A DNA stretch of 54,046 nt, taken from NCBI RefSeq assembly GCF_016584115.1, contig NZ_NRSK01000019.1, forward strand, positions 1-54,046, given 5' to 3'. Shown here in pieces: positions 1 to 9,843 of this stretch (position 1 is the stretch's first letter; each line of letters starts with the position of its first letter). The notes under the pieces are model-generated. The model worked only from the letters and a program-made list of their open reading frames with translations, was not told the DNA's origin and did not search any database. Source of the stretch: Ectothiorhodospira mobilis. GTDB taxonomy: Bacteria; Pseudomonadota; Gammaproteobacteria; Ectothiorhodospirales; Ectothiorhodospiraceae. The position numbers and the translations under genes were made by a program.

Positions 1-2
1 GC

Positions 3-1199
3 CCCGAGGCGCGGCCCGCCCCCCACCGGGACCTGTGCACCGACTGTGGCCTGAGCCGCAGCGAGGACCCCCGCCGCTGCGGCCGGGCCTGCCAGTTCAT
101 CCGCCCCCGCTACAGCGAACTGGAGACCCGCATCCACGGTCGCCCGCGGGATCCGGAACGCGGCGACGAGGGCTTTTTCGGCGTCCACCGCCGCATGCTC
201 CAGGCGGCCCTGGACCCCCCCCGGGAAGGGGCCCAGTGGACCGGCATCACCACCCGCATCGGCCAGCGCCTGCTGGAGACCGGCCAGGTGGACGCCGTGC
301 TGGCCATGACCGGAGACCCCGAGGACCCCTGGCGGCCCCGGCCCACCCTGGTGACCCGGGCCGAGGACATGGCCCGCTGCCGTGGCATGCGCATGGGCTT
401 CGCCCCCCTGCTGGCCCTGCTGGACACCGCCCGCGCCCGGGGCCTGCGCCGCCTGGCGGTGATCGGCATCCCCTGCCAGATCTACCCCCTGCGGGCCCTG
501 GAGCCGGAGCTGGACCTGGATGTGCTCCACGTCATCGGCATCCCCTGTTCCGACAACACCACCACCGAACGCTTCCACGAATTCCTGGGGCTGCTCACGG
601 ACCGCCCCGGCGAGGTCACCTATCTGGAATTCATGCCCGACTACCACGTGGAGCTGCGCTTCCGGGACGGGGCCGTGCGCCGCATCCCCTTCCTCAAACT
701 GCCCATCTCGCAACTGCCCCCGGACTTCTTCCCCCTCACCTGCAAGACCTGCGTCGACTACACCAACAGCCTGGCGGACCTCACCGTGGGTTACATGGCC
801 GGCCAGGGGGAACAGTGGCTCATCGTGCGCAACGAGCGCGGGGAACGGCTGGTGTCGTTGCTGGGCAACGAACTGCGCACCCGTGAACCCGGCAGCGCCG
901 GCAAGCGCCAGGGGTCGGTGAAGGGCTTTATCGCCAACACGGAAAAGGCCGCCGGTGGTCTGCCCACCCGGGGCATGCCCGACTGGGCGCGGCCCATCGC
1001 CGCCTTCCTCATGCCCCGCATCGGCCCCCGGGGGCTGGAACTGGCCCGGGCCCGGCTGGAGATGAAGGCCGGGGAGACCATCCTGCACCTGCGCCAGACC
1101 CGTCCCCGGCGCCTGCGACACATGGTGCCCGACCACGTCTGGCGCCTGGTGGCCCCCTACGGCATCGAGCCCCGCCCCGGGGAGCGCCGCGACGCGTGA
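3..1199 (+). CDS. bciB: BciB-like FrhB-family Fe-S reductase (5' end outside window)
   Basis: The reading frame is open from the window edge, so the start codon is missing; 398 residues are visible. The family is the coenzyme F420 hydrogenase/dehydrogenase beta-subunit (FrhB) fold. Visible features are an N-terminal Cys cluster (LCTDCG, then CGRAC), GAQWTGI near residue 77, VIGIPCQIYPLR, IGIPCSDNT, and LTCKTCVDYTNSLADLTVGY. These match, from memory, the cyanobacterial/green-sulfur BciB type of divinyl (proto)chlorophyllide a 8-vinyl reductase, a ferredoxin-dependent enzyme of (bacterio)chlorophyll synthesis with two [4Fe-4S] clusters. Family membership is firm. The BciB function is inference and would imply a phototroph; a non-photosynthetic FrhB relative is the alternative. 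Its stop overlaps the priA start (GTGA). Confidence 0.68.
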   Translation, partial: PEARPAPHRDLCTDCGLSRSEDPRRCGRACQFIRPRYSELETRIHGRPRDPERGDEGFFGVHRRMLQAALDPPREGAQWTGITTRIGQRLLETGQVDAVLAMTGDPEDPWRPRPTLVTRAEDMARCRGMRMGFAPLLALLDTARARGLRRLAVIGIPCQIYPLRALEPELDLDVLHVIGIPCSDNTTTERFHEFLGLLTDRPGEVTYLEFMPDYHVELRFRDGAVRRIPFLKLPISQLPPDFFPLTCKTCVDYTNSLADLTVGYMAGQGEQWLIVRNERGERLVSLLGNELRTREPGSAGKRQGSVKGFIANTEKAAGGLPTRGMPDWARPIAAFLMPRIGPRGLELARARLEMKAGETILHLRQTRPRRLRHMVPDHVWRLVAPYGIEPRPGERRDA

Positions 1200-3415
1200 C
1201 CCCCCAGCGGGAGGAGGCCACCGCGGCCCCGGTGCTGCGGGTGGCCGTACCCACACCGGTACACGGCACCTTCGATTATCGCCCGCCCGGGGAAGGGCCC
1301 ATGCCGCCTCCGGGGGCCCGGGTACGCGTCCCCTTCGGCCGCCGCAGCCTGGTGGGGGTGGTGCTGGAACAGGCCAGCGGGTCGGCGGTGTCCGGGCACC
1401 GGTTGCGGGCCGTCACCCAGGTCCTGGACACGGAACCCCTGCTGCCACCGGCGCTGCTGGGGCTGCTCACCTGGGCGGCGGCGTACTACCGGTACCCGGT
1501 GGGGGAGGCGATCAGCGCCGCCCTCCCCGCCCTGCTGCGCCAGGGGCGCCCCGCCGCCGCCCGGGGGCCGACCCTGTACCGGCCCGCCCCCGACGCCGCC
1601 GCCGCCCTGGAGACCCTGGTCCGGGCCCCGACCCAGCACCGGCTGCTGCAGCGGCTGCTGCAGTCCCCCGGGGGCCTCACCGCCGAGGCCCTGCGGGGCC
1701 CGGAGGGGCGCGACCTGCACCGTCCCCTGGCGACCCTGCGGGACAAGGGCCTGGTGATCCCGGAACAGCCCCCCTGCCTGCCGCCAGCCGAGATCCCGGC
1801 GCAGCCTCCCCCGGAGCTGAACCCGGCCCAGGAGGCGGCGGTGCAGAGGGTGGAACAGGCCCTGGGGCGGGGGTATTCCTGCCACCTGCTGGAGGGGGTC
1901 ACCGGCAGTGGCAAGACCGAGGTCTACCTGCACATCATCCGCTCCACCCTGGCCGCCGGCCGCCAGGCCCTGGTGCTGGTGCCGGAGATCGCCCTCACAC
2001 CGCAGCTGCTGGAACGCTTCCGCCGGCGCCTGGACACCCGCATCGCCGTGCTCCACTCCGGCCTTGCCGACAGCGAACGCCACTGCGCCTGGCTGTGCGC
2101 CCGGGACGGTACCGCCGGGGTGATCATCGGCACCCGTTCGGCGGTCTTCGTCCCCTGGCGCCACCCCGGCGTCATCCTCGTGGACGAGGAGCACGATCCC
2201 TCCCTGAAACAGCAGGAGGGATTCCGCTATCACGCCCGCGACCTGGCGGTGCTGCGGGGGCATCGGGAAGGGGTGCCGGTGCTGCTGGGCTCGGCCACCC
2301 CGGCCCTGGAGACCCTGGCCAACGCGGATCGCGGCCAGTACGTACACCTGCACCTGCCGGACCGGGCCGGCGGCGCCTGTGCGCCCCGCCTCCGGCTCCT
2401 GGATGTGCGCCGCCAGTTCATGGACGAGGGACTCTCGGAGGGCCTGCTGGCCCGCATGGCGCAGCATCTGGAGGCCGGCGGCCAGGTGCTGCTGTTCCTC
2501 AACCGCCGTGGCTTCGCCCCCGCCGTCCTCTGCCATGCCTGCGGCTGGGTGGCGGAATGCCCGCGCTGCGATGCCCGCCTCACCTGGCACGCCGGCCCCG
2601 GCCGCCTGCGCTGCCATCACTGCGGCCACGAGACCCCCGTGCCTGCCCGCTGCCCCCAGTGCAGCGGCCCCCTGAGCCCCCGGGGCCAGGGCACGGAACG
2701 CATCCAGCAGGCCCTGGCGCGCCACTTCCCGCAGTATTCCGCGGTGCGCATCGACCGCGACAGCATGCGCTGCAAGGGGGCCCTGGAGGCGGCCTTCGCC
2801 CAGGTGCGCAGCGGCCAGCACCGCATCCTGGTGGGCACCCAGATGCTGGCCAAGGGGCACGACTTCCCCGATGTCACCCTGGCGGCCATCCTGGACGCCG
2901 ACCAGGGGCTGTTCAGTCCCGACTTTCGCGCCGTGGAACGCCTGGCGCAGACGGTGATCCAGGTGGCCGGACGCGCCGGCCGCGCCAGCCGCCCCGGCGA
3001 GGTGCTCATCCAGACCCACCAGCCGGAGCACCCCCTGCTCACCCTGCTGCTGCGCTCGGGCTATGCCGCCTTCGCCCGGGCCGCCCTGGCGGAGCGGCGG
3101 GAGGCCGGACTGCCGCCCTACGCCGCCCTGGCCCTGCTGCGGGCCGAGGCCACCGACGCCGAGGCACCGGGGGCCTTCCTGGAGGCGGCCCGGGGGCACC
3201 TGCAGGCCCGGGCCCCCGAAGACGTACAGCTGTGGGGGCCGGCCCCCGCCCCCATGGAACGCCGCGCCGGCCGCCACCGCGCCCAGCTCCTGATCCATGC
3301 CCCCGGCCGCCGCCCGCTGCAGGCCGCCCTGGCCGCCCTGCCGGGGCTGGCGGACCTGCCCCAGGCGCGGCGCGTGCGCTGGTCCATCGACGTGGACCCG
3401 GTGGACCTGGGCTGA
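1196..3415 (+). CDS. priA: Primosomal protein N' (replication restart helicase PriA)
   Basis: 739 residues, the usual PriA size. A 3'-to-5' superfamily 2 DNA helicase that recognises stalled forks and reloads the replisome. Walker A GVTGSGKT is at residues 234-241 and the DEEH box at 330-333. A zinc-binding insertion of paired cysteines (CHACGW, CPRCDA, CHHCGH, CPQCSG) runs from about 446 to 490, followed by helicase motifs ending in QVAGRAGR. The start is GTG at 1196, overlapping the upstream stop, so translation is probably coupled to the bciB-like gene. priA followed by argS and a SPOR gene is a conserved gammaproteobacterial order; the upstream partner is unusual. Confidence 0.96.
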   Translation: MTPQREEATAAPVLRVAVPTPVHGTFDYRPPGEGPMPPPGARVRVPFGRRSLVGVVLEQASGSAVSGHRLRAVTQVLDTEPLLPPALLGLLTWAAAYYRYPVGEAISAALPALLRQGRPAAARGPTLYRPAPDAAAALETLVRAPTQHRLLQRLLQSPGGLTAEALRGPEGRDLHRPLATLRDKGLVIPEQPPCLPPAEIPAQPPPELNPAQEAAVQRVEQALGRGYSCHLLEGVTGSGKTEVYLHIIRSTLAAGRQALVLVPEIALTPQLLERFRRRLDTRIAVLHSGLADSERHCAWLCARDGTAGVIIGTRSAVFVPWRHPGVILVDEEHDPSLKQQEGFRYHARDLAVLRGHREGVPVLLGSATPALETLANADRGQYVHLHLPDRAGGACAPRLRLLDVRRQFMDEGLSEGLLARMAQHLEAGGQVLLFLNRRGFAPAVLCHACGWVAECPRCDARLTWHAGPGRLRCHHCGHETPVPARCPQCSGPLSPRGQGTERIQQALARHFPQYSAVRIDRDSMRCKGALEAAFAQVRSGQHRILVGTQMLAKGHDFPDVTLAAILDADQGLFSPDFRAVERLAQTVIQVAGRAGRASRPGEVLIQTHQPEHPLLTLLLRSGYAAFARAALAERREAGLPPYAALALLRAEATDAEAPGAFLEAARGHLQARAPEDVQLWGPAPAPMERRAGRHRAQLLIHAPGRRPLQAALAALPGLADLPQARRVRWSIDVDPVDLG

Positions 3416-3424
3416 ATCCGCCAC

Positions 3425-3453
3425 TTAACCCGTTCCCTCCTTCCCGGTAAAAT
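3425..3453 (+). promoter_or_regulatory. Candidate sigma-70 promoter for argS
   Basis: TTAACC (3425-3430), a 17-base spacer and TAAAAT (3448-3453) lie in the 87-base gap after priA. A start near 3460 would leave a leader of about 43 bases before argS. Sequence match only. Confidence 0.5.
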
Positions 3454-3502
3454 CAAACCCATAGATCCATTCTCGCCGCCCGCTTCCATCGGATAACCGA
3501 CC

Positions 3503-5263
3503 TTGAAACCGCAACTACAGTCCCTTCTCGAATCCGCCCTCCAGAGCCTCAAGGACAGCGGTGACCTGCCCTCCGGACACCCCGTGGAGGTGCAGCTCAC
3601 CCGCACCCGGGACAAGACCCACGGGGATTTCGCCAGCAACCTGGCCATGCAGCTGGCCAAACCCATGGGGGCCAGACCCCGGGAGGTGGCCCAGCGCATC
3701 GTGGACCGCCTGCCCCCCTCCGACATCCTGGAGCGGGTGGAGATCGCCGGTCCCGGCTTCATCAACCTGTTCATCAGCCGCAGTGCGCGCCTGGCGGTGA
3801 TCACCCGGATCCTGGAGGCGGGGGCGGCCTACGGCCGCAGCCGTGTCGGCGCGGGCCGGCGCGTGCAGGTGGAGTTCGTCTCCGCCAACCCGACGGGTCC
3901 CCTGCACGTGGGTCACGGCCGCGGCGCCGCCTACGGCGCGGCGGTGGCGGACCTGCTGGAGGCGGTGGGCTTTGACGTGCACCGGGAATACTACGTCAAC
4001 GACGCCGGCCGGCAGATGGACATCCTCGCCGCCAGCGTCTGGCTGCGCTACCTGGAATGCTGCGGCGTGACGGTGCCGTTCCCGGCCAACGGCTACCGCG
4101 GCGACTACGTGCGCCGCATCGCCAAGACCCTGCACCAGGAGCACGGCGATGCCTACGCCGTCTCCAGCGCGGAGCTGACCCAGGGCCTGCCGCCGGACGA
4201 ACCCGACGGCGGCGACAAGGAGGCCCATATCGACGCCGTCATCGCCCGCGCCCGGGAGAAGCTGGGGGAGAACCGCTACCGCTACGTCTTCGAACTGGGC
4301 CTGAACGAGATCCTGGACGACATCCGCCAAGACCTGGAGGCGTTTGGCGTCACCTACGACCACTGGTACTCCGAGCGCGGCCTCACAGAGCGGGGCGCCG
4401 TCAACCGGGCCCTGGAGATCCTGCGGGAGAAGGGCCAGCTGTACGAGCGGGACGGGGCCCTGTGGTTCCGCTCCAGCGACTACGGCGACGAGAAGGACCG
4501 GGTGGTGCAGCGGGACAACGGTCAGACCACCTATTTCGCCTCGGACATCGCCTACCACCTAGAGAAGTTCGAGCGCGGCTATGACCGGGTGATCGACGTC
4601 TGGGGCGCCGACCACCACGGCTACGTCCCCCGGGTGCAGGCCGCCCTGCGGGCCATGGAACAGGACGACACCCGCCTGGACGTGCTGCTGGTGCAGTTCG
4701 CCATCCTCTACCGCGGTGGCGAGCGGGTGCAGATGTCCACCCGCTCCGGCAGCTTCGTCACCCTGCGGGAACTGCGGGACGAGGTGGGCCGGGACGCGGC
4801 CCGTTTCTTCTACGTCATGCGCCGCTGCGAGCAGCATCTGGATTTCGACCTGGACCTGGCCAAGTCCCAGTCGGCGGACAACCCGGTCTATTACATCCAG
4901 TACGCCCACGCCCGGGTGTGCAGCGTCCTGCGCCAGATGCAGGCCAAGGGCCTGGTGCACGACCCGGAACACGGCCGGGCCCACCTGGACCGGCTCACCG
5001 AGGACCACGAGACCGCCCTGCTGGGCCGCCTGGCCCACTACCCGGAACTGGTGGAGGCCGCCGCCCTGACCCAGGAACCCCACCAGGTGGCCAACTACCT
5101 GCGGGATCTGGCCAATGACTTCCACACCTACTACAACGCCCACCCCTTCCTGGTGGACGACGCCGCCCTGCGGGACGCCCGCCTGAACCTGATCCTGGCG
5201 GTGCGCCAGGTGATCGCCAACGGCCTGCACCTTCTGGGCGTCTCCGCCCCCGAGGAGATGTGA
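3503..5263 (+). CDS. argS: Arginyl-tRNA synthetase
   Basis: 586 residues. Class I synthetase charging tRNA-Arg in the cytoplasm. The N-terminal additional domain (about residues 1-110) precedes the HIGH-type signature [15 protein letters not shown] (about 130-145). The KMSKS region is degenerate ([13 protein letters not shown], about 410), as is usual for ArgRS, and the C-terminal DALR anticodon-binding domain ends the protein. The start is a TTG at 3503, with GGA about 9 bases upstream; no ATG further in preserves the N-terminal domain. The stop overlaps the ATG of the SPOR gene (ATGTGATG), indicating a translationally coupled pair. Confidence 0.97.
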   Translation: MKPQLQSLLESALQSLKDSGDLPSGHPVEVQLTRTRDKTHGDFASNLAMQLAKPMGARPREVAQRIVDRLPPSDILERVEIAGPGFINLFISRSARLAVITRILEAGAAYGRSRVGAGRRVQVEFVSANPTGPLHVGHGRGAAYGAAVADLLEAVGFDVHREYYVNDAGRQMDILAASVWLRYLECCGVTVPFPANGYRGDYVRRIAKTLHQEHGDAYAVSSAELTQGLPPDEPDGGDKEAHIDAVIARAREKLGENRYRYVFELGLNEILDDIRQDLEAFGVTYDHWYSERGLTERGAVNRALEILREKGQLYERDGALWFRSSDYGDEKDRVVQRDNGQTTYFASDIAYHLEKFERGYDRVIDVWGADHHGYVPRVQAALRAMEQDDTRLDVLLVQFAILYRGGERVQMSTRSGSFVTLRELRDEVGRDAARFFYVMRRCEQHLDFDLDLAKSQSADNPVYYIQYAHARVCSVLRQMQAKGLVHDPEHGRAHLDRLTEDHETALLGRLAHYPELVEAAALTQEPHQVANYLRDLANDFHTYYNAHPFLVDDAALRDARLNLILAVRQVIANGLHLLGVSAPEEM

Positions 5264-5892
5264 TGGCCACCAAGCGCGCGAACCAGGCCAGCCGCAAGAA
5301 CCCGCCCCCGGAGGAGAAACCGCCCCTGCCCGGCTGGGTCTGGGGCGCCGCCGGGCTGGCCATCGGCCTGTTCACGGCCCTGCTGGTGTACCTAGACGCC
5401 AACCGCCCCGCCCCCGGCACCGCCCGGGAGAGGGCCGTGCAGGAGGCCCCACAAAACGGGTCCGGCGAGGGCGGGCAGCCGCGCTTCGACTTCTACACCC
5501 TGCTGCCGGAGCTGGAGGTGGCGGTGCCGGAACAGGCCCCGTCGCCGCCGCCCGCCCCCTCCCGGAACGCGCCCCGTCCGGACCCCGTGCAACCGGCCCC
5601 GGACCCCGGCAGGGAACCGGCCGCCCGTCCGGAGCCACCGGCTGCGGAGGGGACACGTTTCCTCATCCAGGCGGGTGCCTTCCAGCAGGCCCAGCAGGCC
5701 GACCGCATGCGCGCCAACCTGGCCATGCTGGGGATCGAGGCCCATATCCAGAAGGTGCGGGTGAACAACGACACCTGGCACCGGGTGCGCATCGGCCCCT
5801 TCGACAACCGGGATGCCCTGGAACGCATGCGCAGCCGCCTGGCCGAACACCGCATCCAGACGGTGACCGTGACGCTGCCGGATTCCGGCTGA
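5263..5892 (+). CDS. SPOR-domain membrane protein, FtsN-like
   Basis: 209 residues from the ATG at 5263. GAGGAG at 5252-5257 sets this start over the GTG at 5260. The layout is a short basic cytoplasmic tail, one membrane segment (about residues 20-42, WVWGAAGLAIGLFTALLVYL), a long Pro/Ala/Glu-rich periplasmic linker and a C-terminal SPOR domain (about 128-205, starting FLIQAGAFQ and including VRIGPF). SPOR domains bind denuded septal peptidoglycan. This topology and the place behind argS match FtsN of pseudomonads, so a late divisome activator is likely. hslVU, which commonly follows in pseudomonads, is absent; hrpA follows instead. Confidence 0.85.
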   Translation: MATKRANQASRKNPPPEEKPPLPGWVWGAAGLAIGLFTALLVYLDANRPAPGTARERAVQEAPQNGSGEGGQPRFDFYTLLPELEVAVPEQAPSPPPAPSRNAPRPDPVQPAPDPGREPAARPEPPAAEGTRFLIQAGAFQQAQQADRMRANLAMLGIEAHIQKVRVNNDTWHRVRIGPFDNRDALERMRSRLAEHRIQTVTVTLPDSG

Positions 5893-5949
5893 CCTAGCGC
5901 CATCTCCCGGCCCTTTCCGGCCCGCACCGCCGGCGGGCACAATAGCCCC

Positions 5950-8900
5950 ATGTCCGACACCGACGCCCCCCTGCCCACCGCCGATCAACTGGAATCCCTG
6001 CTCCCCCGCTGCCTGGCCCCGGACCGCCCCAACCTGGCCCGGGAGATCACCCGCCTGCGCCGGCGCATGGCCGCCGGCAAGCCGGCGGACCGCATGCAGG
6101 CCCGCCTCCAGTCCCGGATCGAGGCCTCCCTGCAGGCCCGGGAGCAGCGCCTGGCCAGCCATCCGCGCCCGGAATTCCCCGACGACCTGCCGGTGAGCGC
6201 CCACCGGGCGGAGATCGCCGCGCTGCTGGAGAAACACCCGGTGGTGGTGGTCTGCGGCGAGACCGGCTCGGGCAAGACCACGCAGCTGCCCAAGATCTGC
6301 CTGGACCTGGGGCGCGGCGTGGACGGCCTCATCGGCCACACCCAGCCGCGGCGCATCGCCGCCCGCTCCGTGGCCACGCGCATCGCCGAGGAGATGCAGG
6401 GCCGCATCGGGGAGACCGTGGGCTTCAAGGTGCGCTTCTCCGATCACGTGCGCCCCGAAACCCGGGTCAAACTCATGACCGACGGCATCCTGCTGGCGGA
6501 ACTGCGCTCCGACCCGGACCTGCGGGCCTACGACACCCTCATCATCGACGAGGCCCACGAGCGCAGCCTGAACATCGACTTCCTGCTGGGCTACCTCAAG
6601 CGCCTGCTGGAGCGCCGCGACGACCTCAAACTCATCGTCACCTCCGCCACCCTGGCCCCGGAACGTATCGCCGCACACTTCGGGGACGCCCCCATCTACC
6701 ATGTCCCCGGCCGCACCTACCCGGTGGAGATCCGCTACCGCCCGGTCAGCGGCGAGGACGGTACCGACACGGAGCGGGACCTCAACGACGCCCTGGTGCA
6801 GGCGGTGGACGAACTGGCCGCGGAAGGCCCCGGCGACATCCTGACCTTCCTGCCGGGGGAGCGGGAGATCCGCGAGGCGGCCGAGGCCCTGCGCAAGCAC
6901 CACCCGCGGCACACGGAGATCCTGCCCCTCTACGCCCGCCTGTCGGCGGCGGAACAGAACAAGGTGTTCGCCCCCCACCGCGGGCGGCGCGTGGTGCTGG
7001 CCACCAACGTGGCGGAGACGGCCCTCACCGTACCGGGCATCCGCTACGTCATCGACAGCGGCCTGGCGCGGGTGGCCCGCTACGCCTGGCGCTCCCGGGT
7101 GCAGCGCCTGTCCCTGGAACCGGTCTCCCGGGCCTCGGCGGACCAGCGGGCCGGACGCTGCGGCCGCCTGGGCCCGGGCATCTGCATCCGGCTCTATGGC
7201 GAGGAGGACTTCCAGCTGCGGCCGGAGTACACCGACCCGGAGATCCTGCGCTCCAACCTGGCCTCGGTGATCCTGCAGATGGCCCATCTGGACCTGGGGG
7301 ATCCGGAGGCCTTCCCCTTCGTGGACCCGCCGGACACGCGCCTGATCCGGGACGGCTTCAAACTGCTGGAGACCCTGCAGGCGGTGGACGGGGCCCACCG
7401 CATCACCGACACGGGCCGGCGCCTGGCGCGGCTGCCCCTGGACCCGATGCTGGGGGCCATGCTCCTGGCCGGGGCACGGGAACAGGCCCTGGCGGAGGTG
7501 ACGGTGATCACGGCCATGCTGGCCATCCAGGACCCGCGGGAGCGCCCGGCGGAGAAGCGACAGGCGGCGGACGAGGCCCATGCCCGTTACCGCGAGGCCG
7601 GTTCGGACTTCCTCGGTTACCTGCGGCTGTGGCAGGACTGGCGGGAACAGTCCCGGCATCTGTCCCAGTCCAAGCTGCGGGCCTGGTGCCGGGAGCGTTT
7701 CCTCTCCTTCGTGCGCATGCGCGAATGGCAGGACCTGCACGGCCAGCTGCGCCAGCACCTGAACGAGCTGGGCCTGAAGGAGAACCAGACCCCCGCCGAG
7801 CACGACGCCATCCACCGCGCCCTGCTCACGGGGCTGGTGAACCAGGTGGGGATGAAGACCGAGCGGGGGGACTACCTGGGGGCCCGCAACCGCCGCTTCC
7901 ACATCCACCCGGGCTCGGGGCTGTTCAAGAGCCCGCCGGGGTGGGTGATGGCGGCCGAGATCGCCGAGACCACCCGGGTCTACGCCCGGGAATGCGCCGC
8001 CATCCGCCCGGAATGGCTGGAGACCGTGGCGGCGCACCTGCTCAAGCACCAGTACTTCGAACCCCATTTCCAGCCCCGGCGCGGCACCGTGGGGGCCTTT
8101 GATCACATCACCCTGCACGGCCTGGTGGTGCACCCGAAACGCCGGGTGAACTACGGCCGGGTGGATCCGGAGGACGCCCGCCGCGTCTTCATCCGCGAGG
8201 GGCTGGTGGCCGGACGCCTGCGCAGCCGCGCCCCGGCCCTGGAACACAACCGGGGGCTCATCCGCGAGATCGAGGACCTGGAGGCCCGGGGCCGGCGGCG
8301 GGACCTGCTGGCGGACGAGCAGGTGCTGTACGACTTCTACGACGCCCGCCTGCCCGCCCATGTGCACGACGCCGCCGGCTTCGAGCGCTGGCGCCAGCAG
8401 GCCGAGGCCGAAGACCCGCATATCCTCTACCTGGACCGGGACACCCTGCTGCAGCAGCAGGCCCCGGACCTGGACGCCGGGGCCTTCCCCGATCACCTGG
8501 AGATCCAGGGCCTGCGCCTGCCCCTGTCCTATCACTTCGACCCGGGCCACGAGGCGGACGGGGTCACCCTCACCGTGCCCCTGGCGGCCCTCAACGCCCT
8601 GGACCCGGACGTGGGGGACTGGCTGGTGCCGGGACTGCGGGAGGAGAAGGCCACGGCCCTCATCCGCAGCCTGCCCAAGACCCTGCGCCGCCACTTCGTG
8701 CCCGCCCCGGACTTCGCCCGCGCCGCCCTGGACCGCATCGGCGAACCCCAGGGGCCCATGATCCCCGCCCTGGCCCGCGCCCTGCGGGAGATGACGGGCA
8801 CCGACATCCCCCCGGACACCTGGCAGCCGGGGCGCCTGGAGGCCCATCTGGTGATGCGCTACCGCGTGGTGGACGCCGGGGGCCGGGAACTGGACGCCGG

Positions 8901-9843
8901 CCGCGACCTGGAGGGGCTCCGGGCCCGCCTGGCCGGGGAGGCGGAGGAGACCTTCGAGACCCACCGCCCCGGCGGCTTCGAGCGCGAGGGGATCACCGAC
9001 TGGGACTTCGGCCCCCTGCAAGAGGACGTGACCTTTGAGCAGCACGGGGCCACCCTGCGCGGCTATCCCGCCCTGGAGGACCGGGGCGATAGCGTCGCCC
9101 TGACCCTGGCGGATCACCCGGAGCGGGCCGCACAGATCCACCGGGCCGGACTGCGGCGCCTGTTCATGCTGGGGGTGCGCGACGAGGTGAAGTACGTCTA
9201 CCGCCACCTGCCGGGGATCCAGCGCCTGTGCCTGCAGTACAGCCCCGTGGACCGCTGTGAGGCCCTCAAGGACGACCTGGTCTTCGCCGCCGTGGACCGG
9301 GTCTTCCTGCAGGACCCCTGGCCCCGGGACGGCGACGCCTTCCGCGCCCGCCTGGAGGCCGGGCGCGGGCAACTCACGGCCCAGGCCAACGCCCTGTGCA
9401 CCCTGGCAGGCCGCATCCTGGAGCCCTACCAGGCCATCCGCGGCCGCCTCAAGGGGGCCCTGCCCCTGTCCTGGGTGGAGGCCGCCGGCGACATCCGCGA
9501 CCAGCTGGACCACCTCATCCATCCCCACTTCCTCCTGGACACCCCCGGCCATTGGCTGGAACAGTATCCCCGCTATCTGGCGGCCCTCGGGCGGCGTCTG
9601 GAGCGGCTGGACCAGGCGCCGGAGAAGGACCGGCGGGCCCGGGTGGAGATCGAACCCCTGTGGGCGGACTGCAAGGCCCGCCTGGCCCGGGGGGTGCCCG
9701 CGCGGCAGCGGGATGCCCTCACCCGCTATCGCTGGCGCATCGAGGAGCTGCGGGTCTCCCTCTTTGCCCAGGAGCTGGGCACGGCGGAGAAGGTCTCCGT
9801 CAAGCGCCTGGAGGAGGACCGCCGGGCCCTGGACCGGTCCTGA
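5950..9843 (+). CDS. hrpA: ATP-dependent RNA helicase HrpA
   Basis: 1297 residues, matching E. coli HrpA (about 1300). A DEAH-box helicase implicated in rescue of stalled ribosomes. Walker A GETGSGKT is at residues 103-110 and DEAH at 200-203, then SAT and QRAGRCGR motifs. The HA2/OB-fold region follows, then the long C-terminal DUF3418 region seen in bacterial HrpA. The ATG at 5950 fits the family N-terminus. A 57-base gap separates it from the SPOR gene and contains a small GC hairpin (GCCCGC/GCGGGC). The 3' end overlaps the convergent amidotransferase gene by 44 bases. Confidence 0.96.
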   Translation: MSDTDAPLPTADQLESLLPRCLAPDRPNLAREITRLRRRMAAGKPADRMQARLQSRIEASLQAREQRLASHPRPEFPDDLPVSAHRAEIAALLEKHPVVVVCGETGSGKTTQLPKICLDLGRGVDGLIGHTQPRRIAARSVATRIAEEMQGRIGETVGFKVRFSDHVRPETRVKLMTDGILLAELRSDPDLRAYDTLIIDEAHERSLNIDFLLGYLKRLLERRDDLKLIVTSATLAPERIAAHFGDAPIYHVPGRTYPVEIRYRPVSGEDGTDTERDLNDALVQAVDELAAEGPGDILTFLPGEREIREAAEALRKHHPRHTEILPLYARLSAAEQNKVFAPHRGRRVVLATNVAETALTVPGIRYVIDSGLARVARYAWRSRVQRLSLEPVSRASADQRAGRCGRLGPGICIRLYGEEDFQLRPEYTDPEILRSNLASVILQMAHLDLGDPEAFPFVDPPDTRLIRDGFKLLETLQAVDGAHRITDTGRRLARLPLDPMLGAMLLAGAREQALAEVTVITAMLAIQDPRERPAEKRQAADEAHARYREAGSDFLGYLRLWQDWREQSRHLSQSKLRAWCRERFLSFVRMREWQDLHGQLRQHLNELGLKENQTPAEHDAIHRALLTGLVNQVGMKTERGDYLGARNRRFHIHPGSGLFKSPPGWVMAAEIAETTRVYARECAAIRPEWLETVAAHLLKHQYFEPHFQPRRGTVGAFDHITLHGLVVHPKRRVNYGRVDPEDARRVFIREGLVAGRLRSRAPALEHNRGLIREIEDLEARGRRRDLLADEQVLYDFYDARLPAHVHDAAGFERWRQQAEAEDPHILYLDRDTLLQQQAPDLDAGAFPDHLEIQGLRLPLSYHFDPGHEADGVTLTVPLAALNALDPDVGDWLVPGLREEKATALIRSLPKTLRRHFVPAPDFARAALDRIGEPQGPMIPALARALREMTGTDIPPDTWQPGRLEAHLVMRYRVVDAGGRELDAGRDLEGLRARLAGEAEETFETHRPGGFEREGITDWDFGPLQEDVTFEQHGATLRGYPALEDRGDSVALTLADHPERAAQIHRAGLRRLFMLGVRDEVKYVYRHLPGIQRLCLQYSPVDRCEALKDDLVFAAVDRVFLQDPWPRDGDAFRARLEAGRGQLTAQANALCTLAGRILEPYQAIRGRLKGALPLSWVEAAGDIRDQLDHLIHPHFLLDTPGHWLEQYPRYLAALGRRLERLDQAPEKDRRARVEIEPLWADCKARLARGVPARQRDALTRYRWRIEELRVSLFAQELGTAEKVSVKRLEEDRRALDRS

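Noticed and set aside
1157-3424. A 755-codon open frame antisense to priA
   Set aside because: Low-complexity Gly/Gln/Ala product; priA on the other strand is unambiguous.
5392-9552. A 1386-codon open frame antisense to the SPOR gene and hrpA
   Set aside because: Same artefact; no recognisable domain, and it crosses two well-supported genes.
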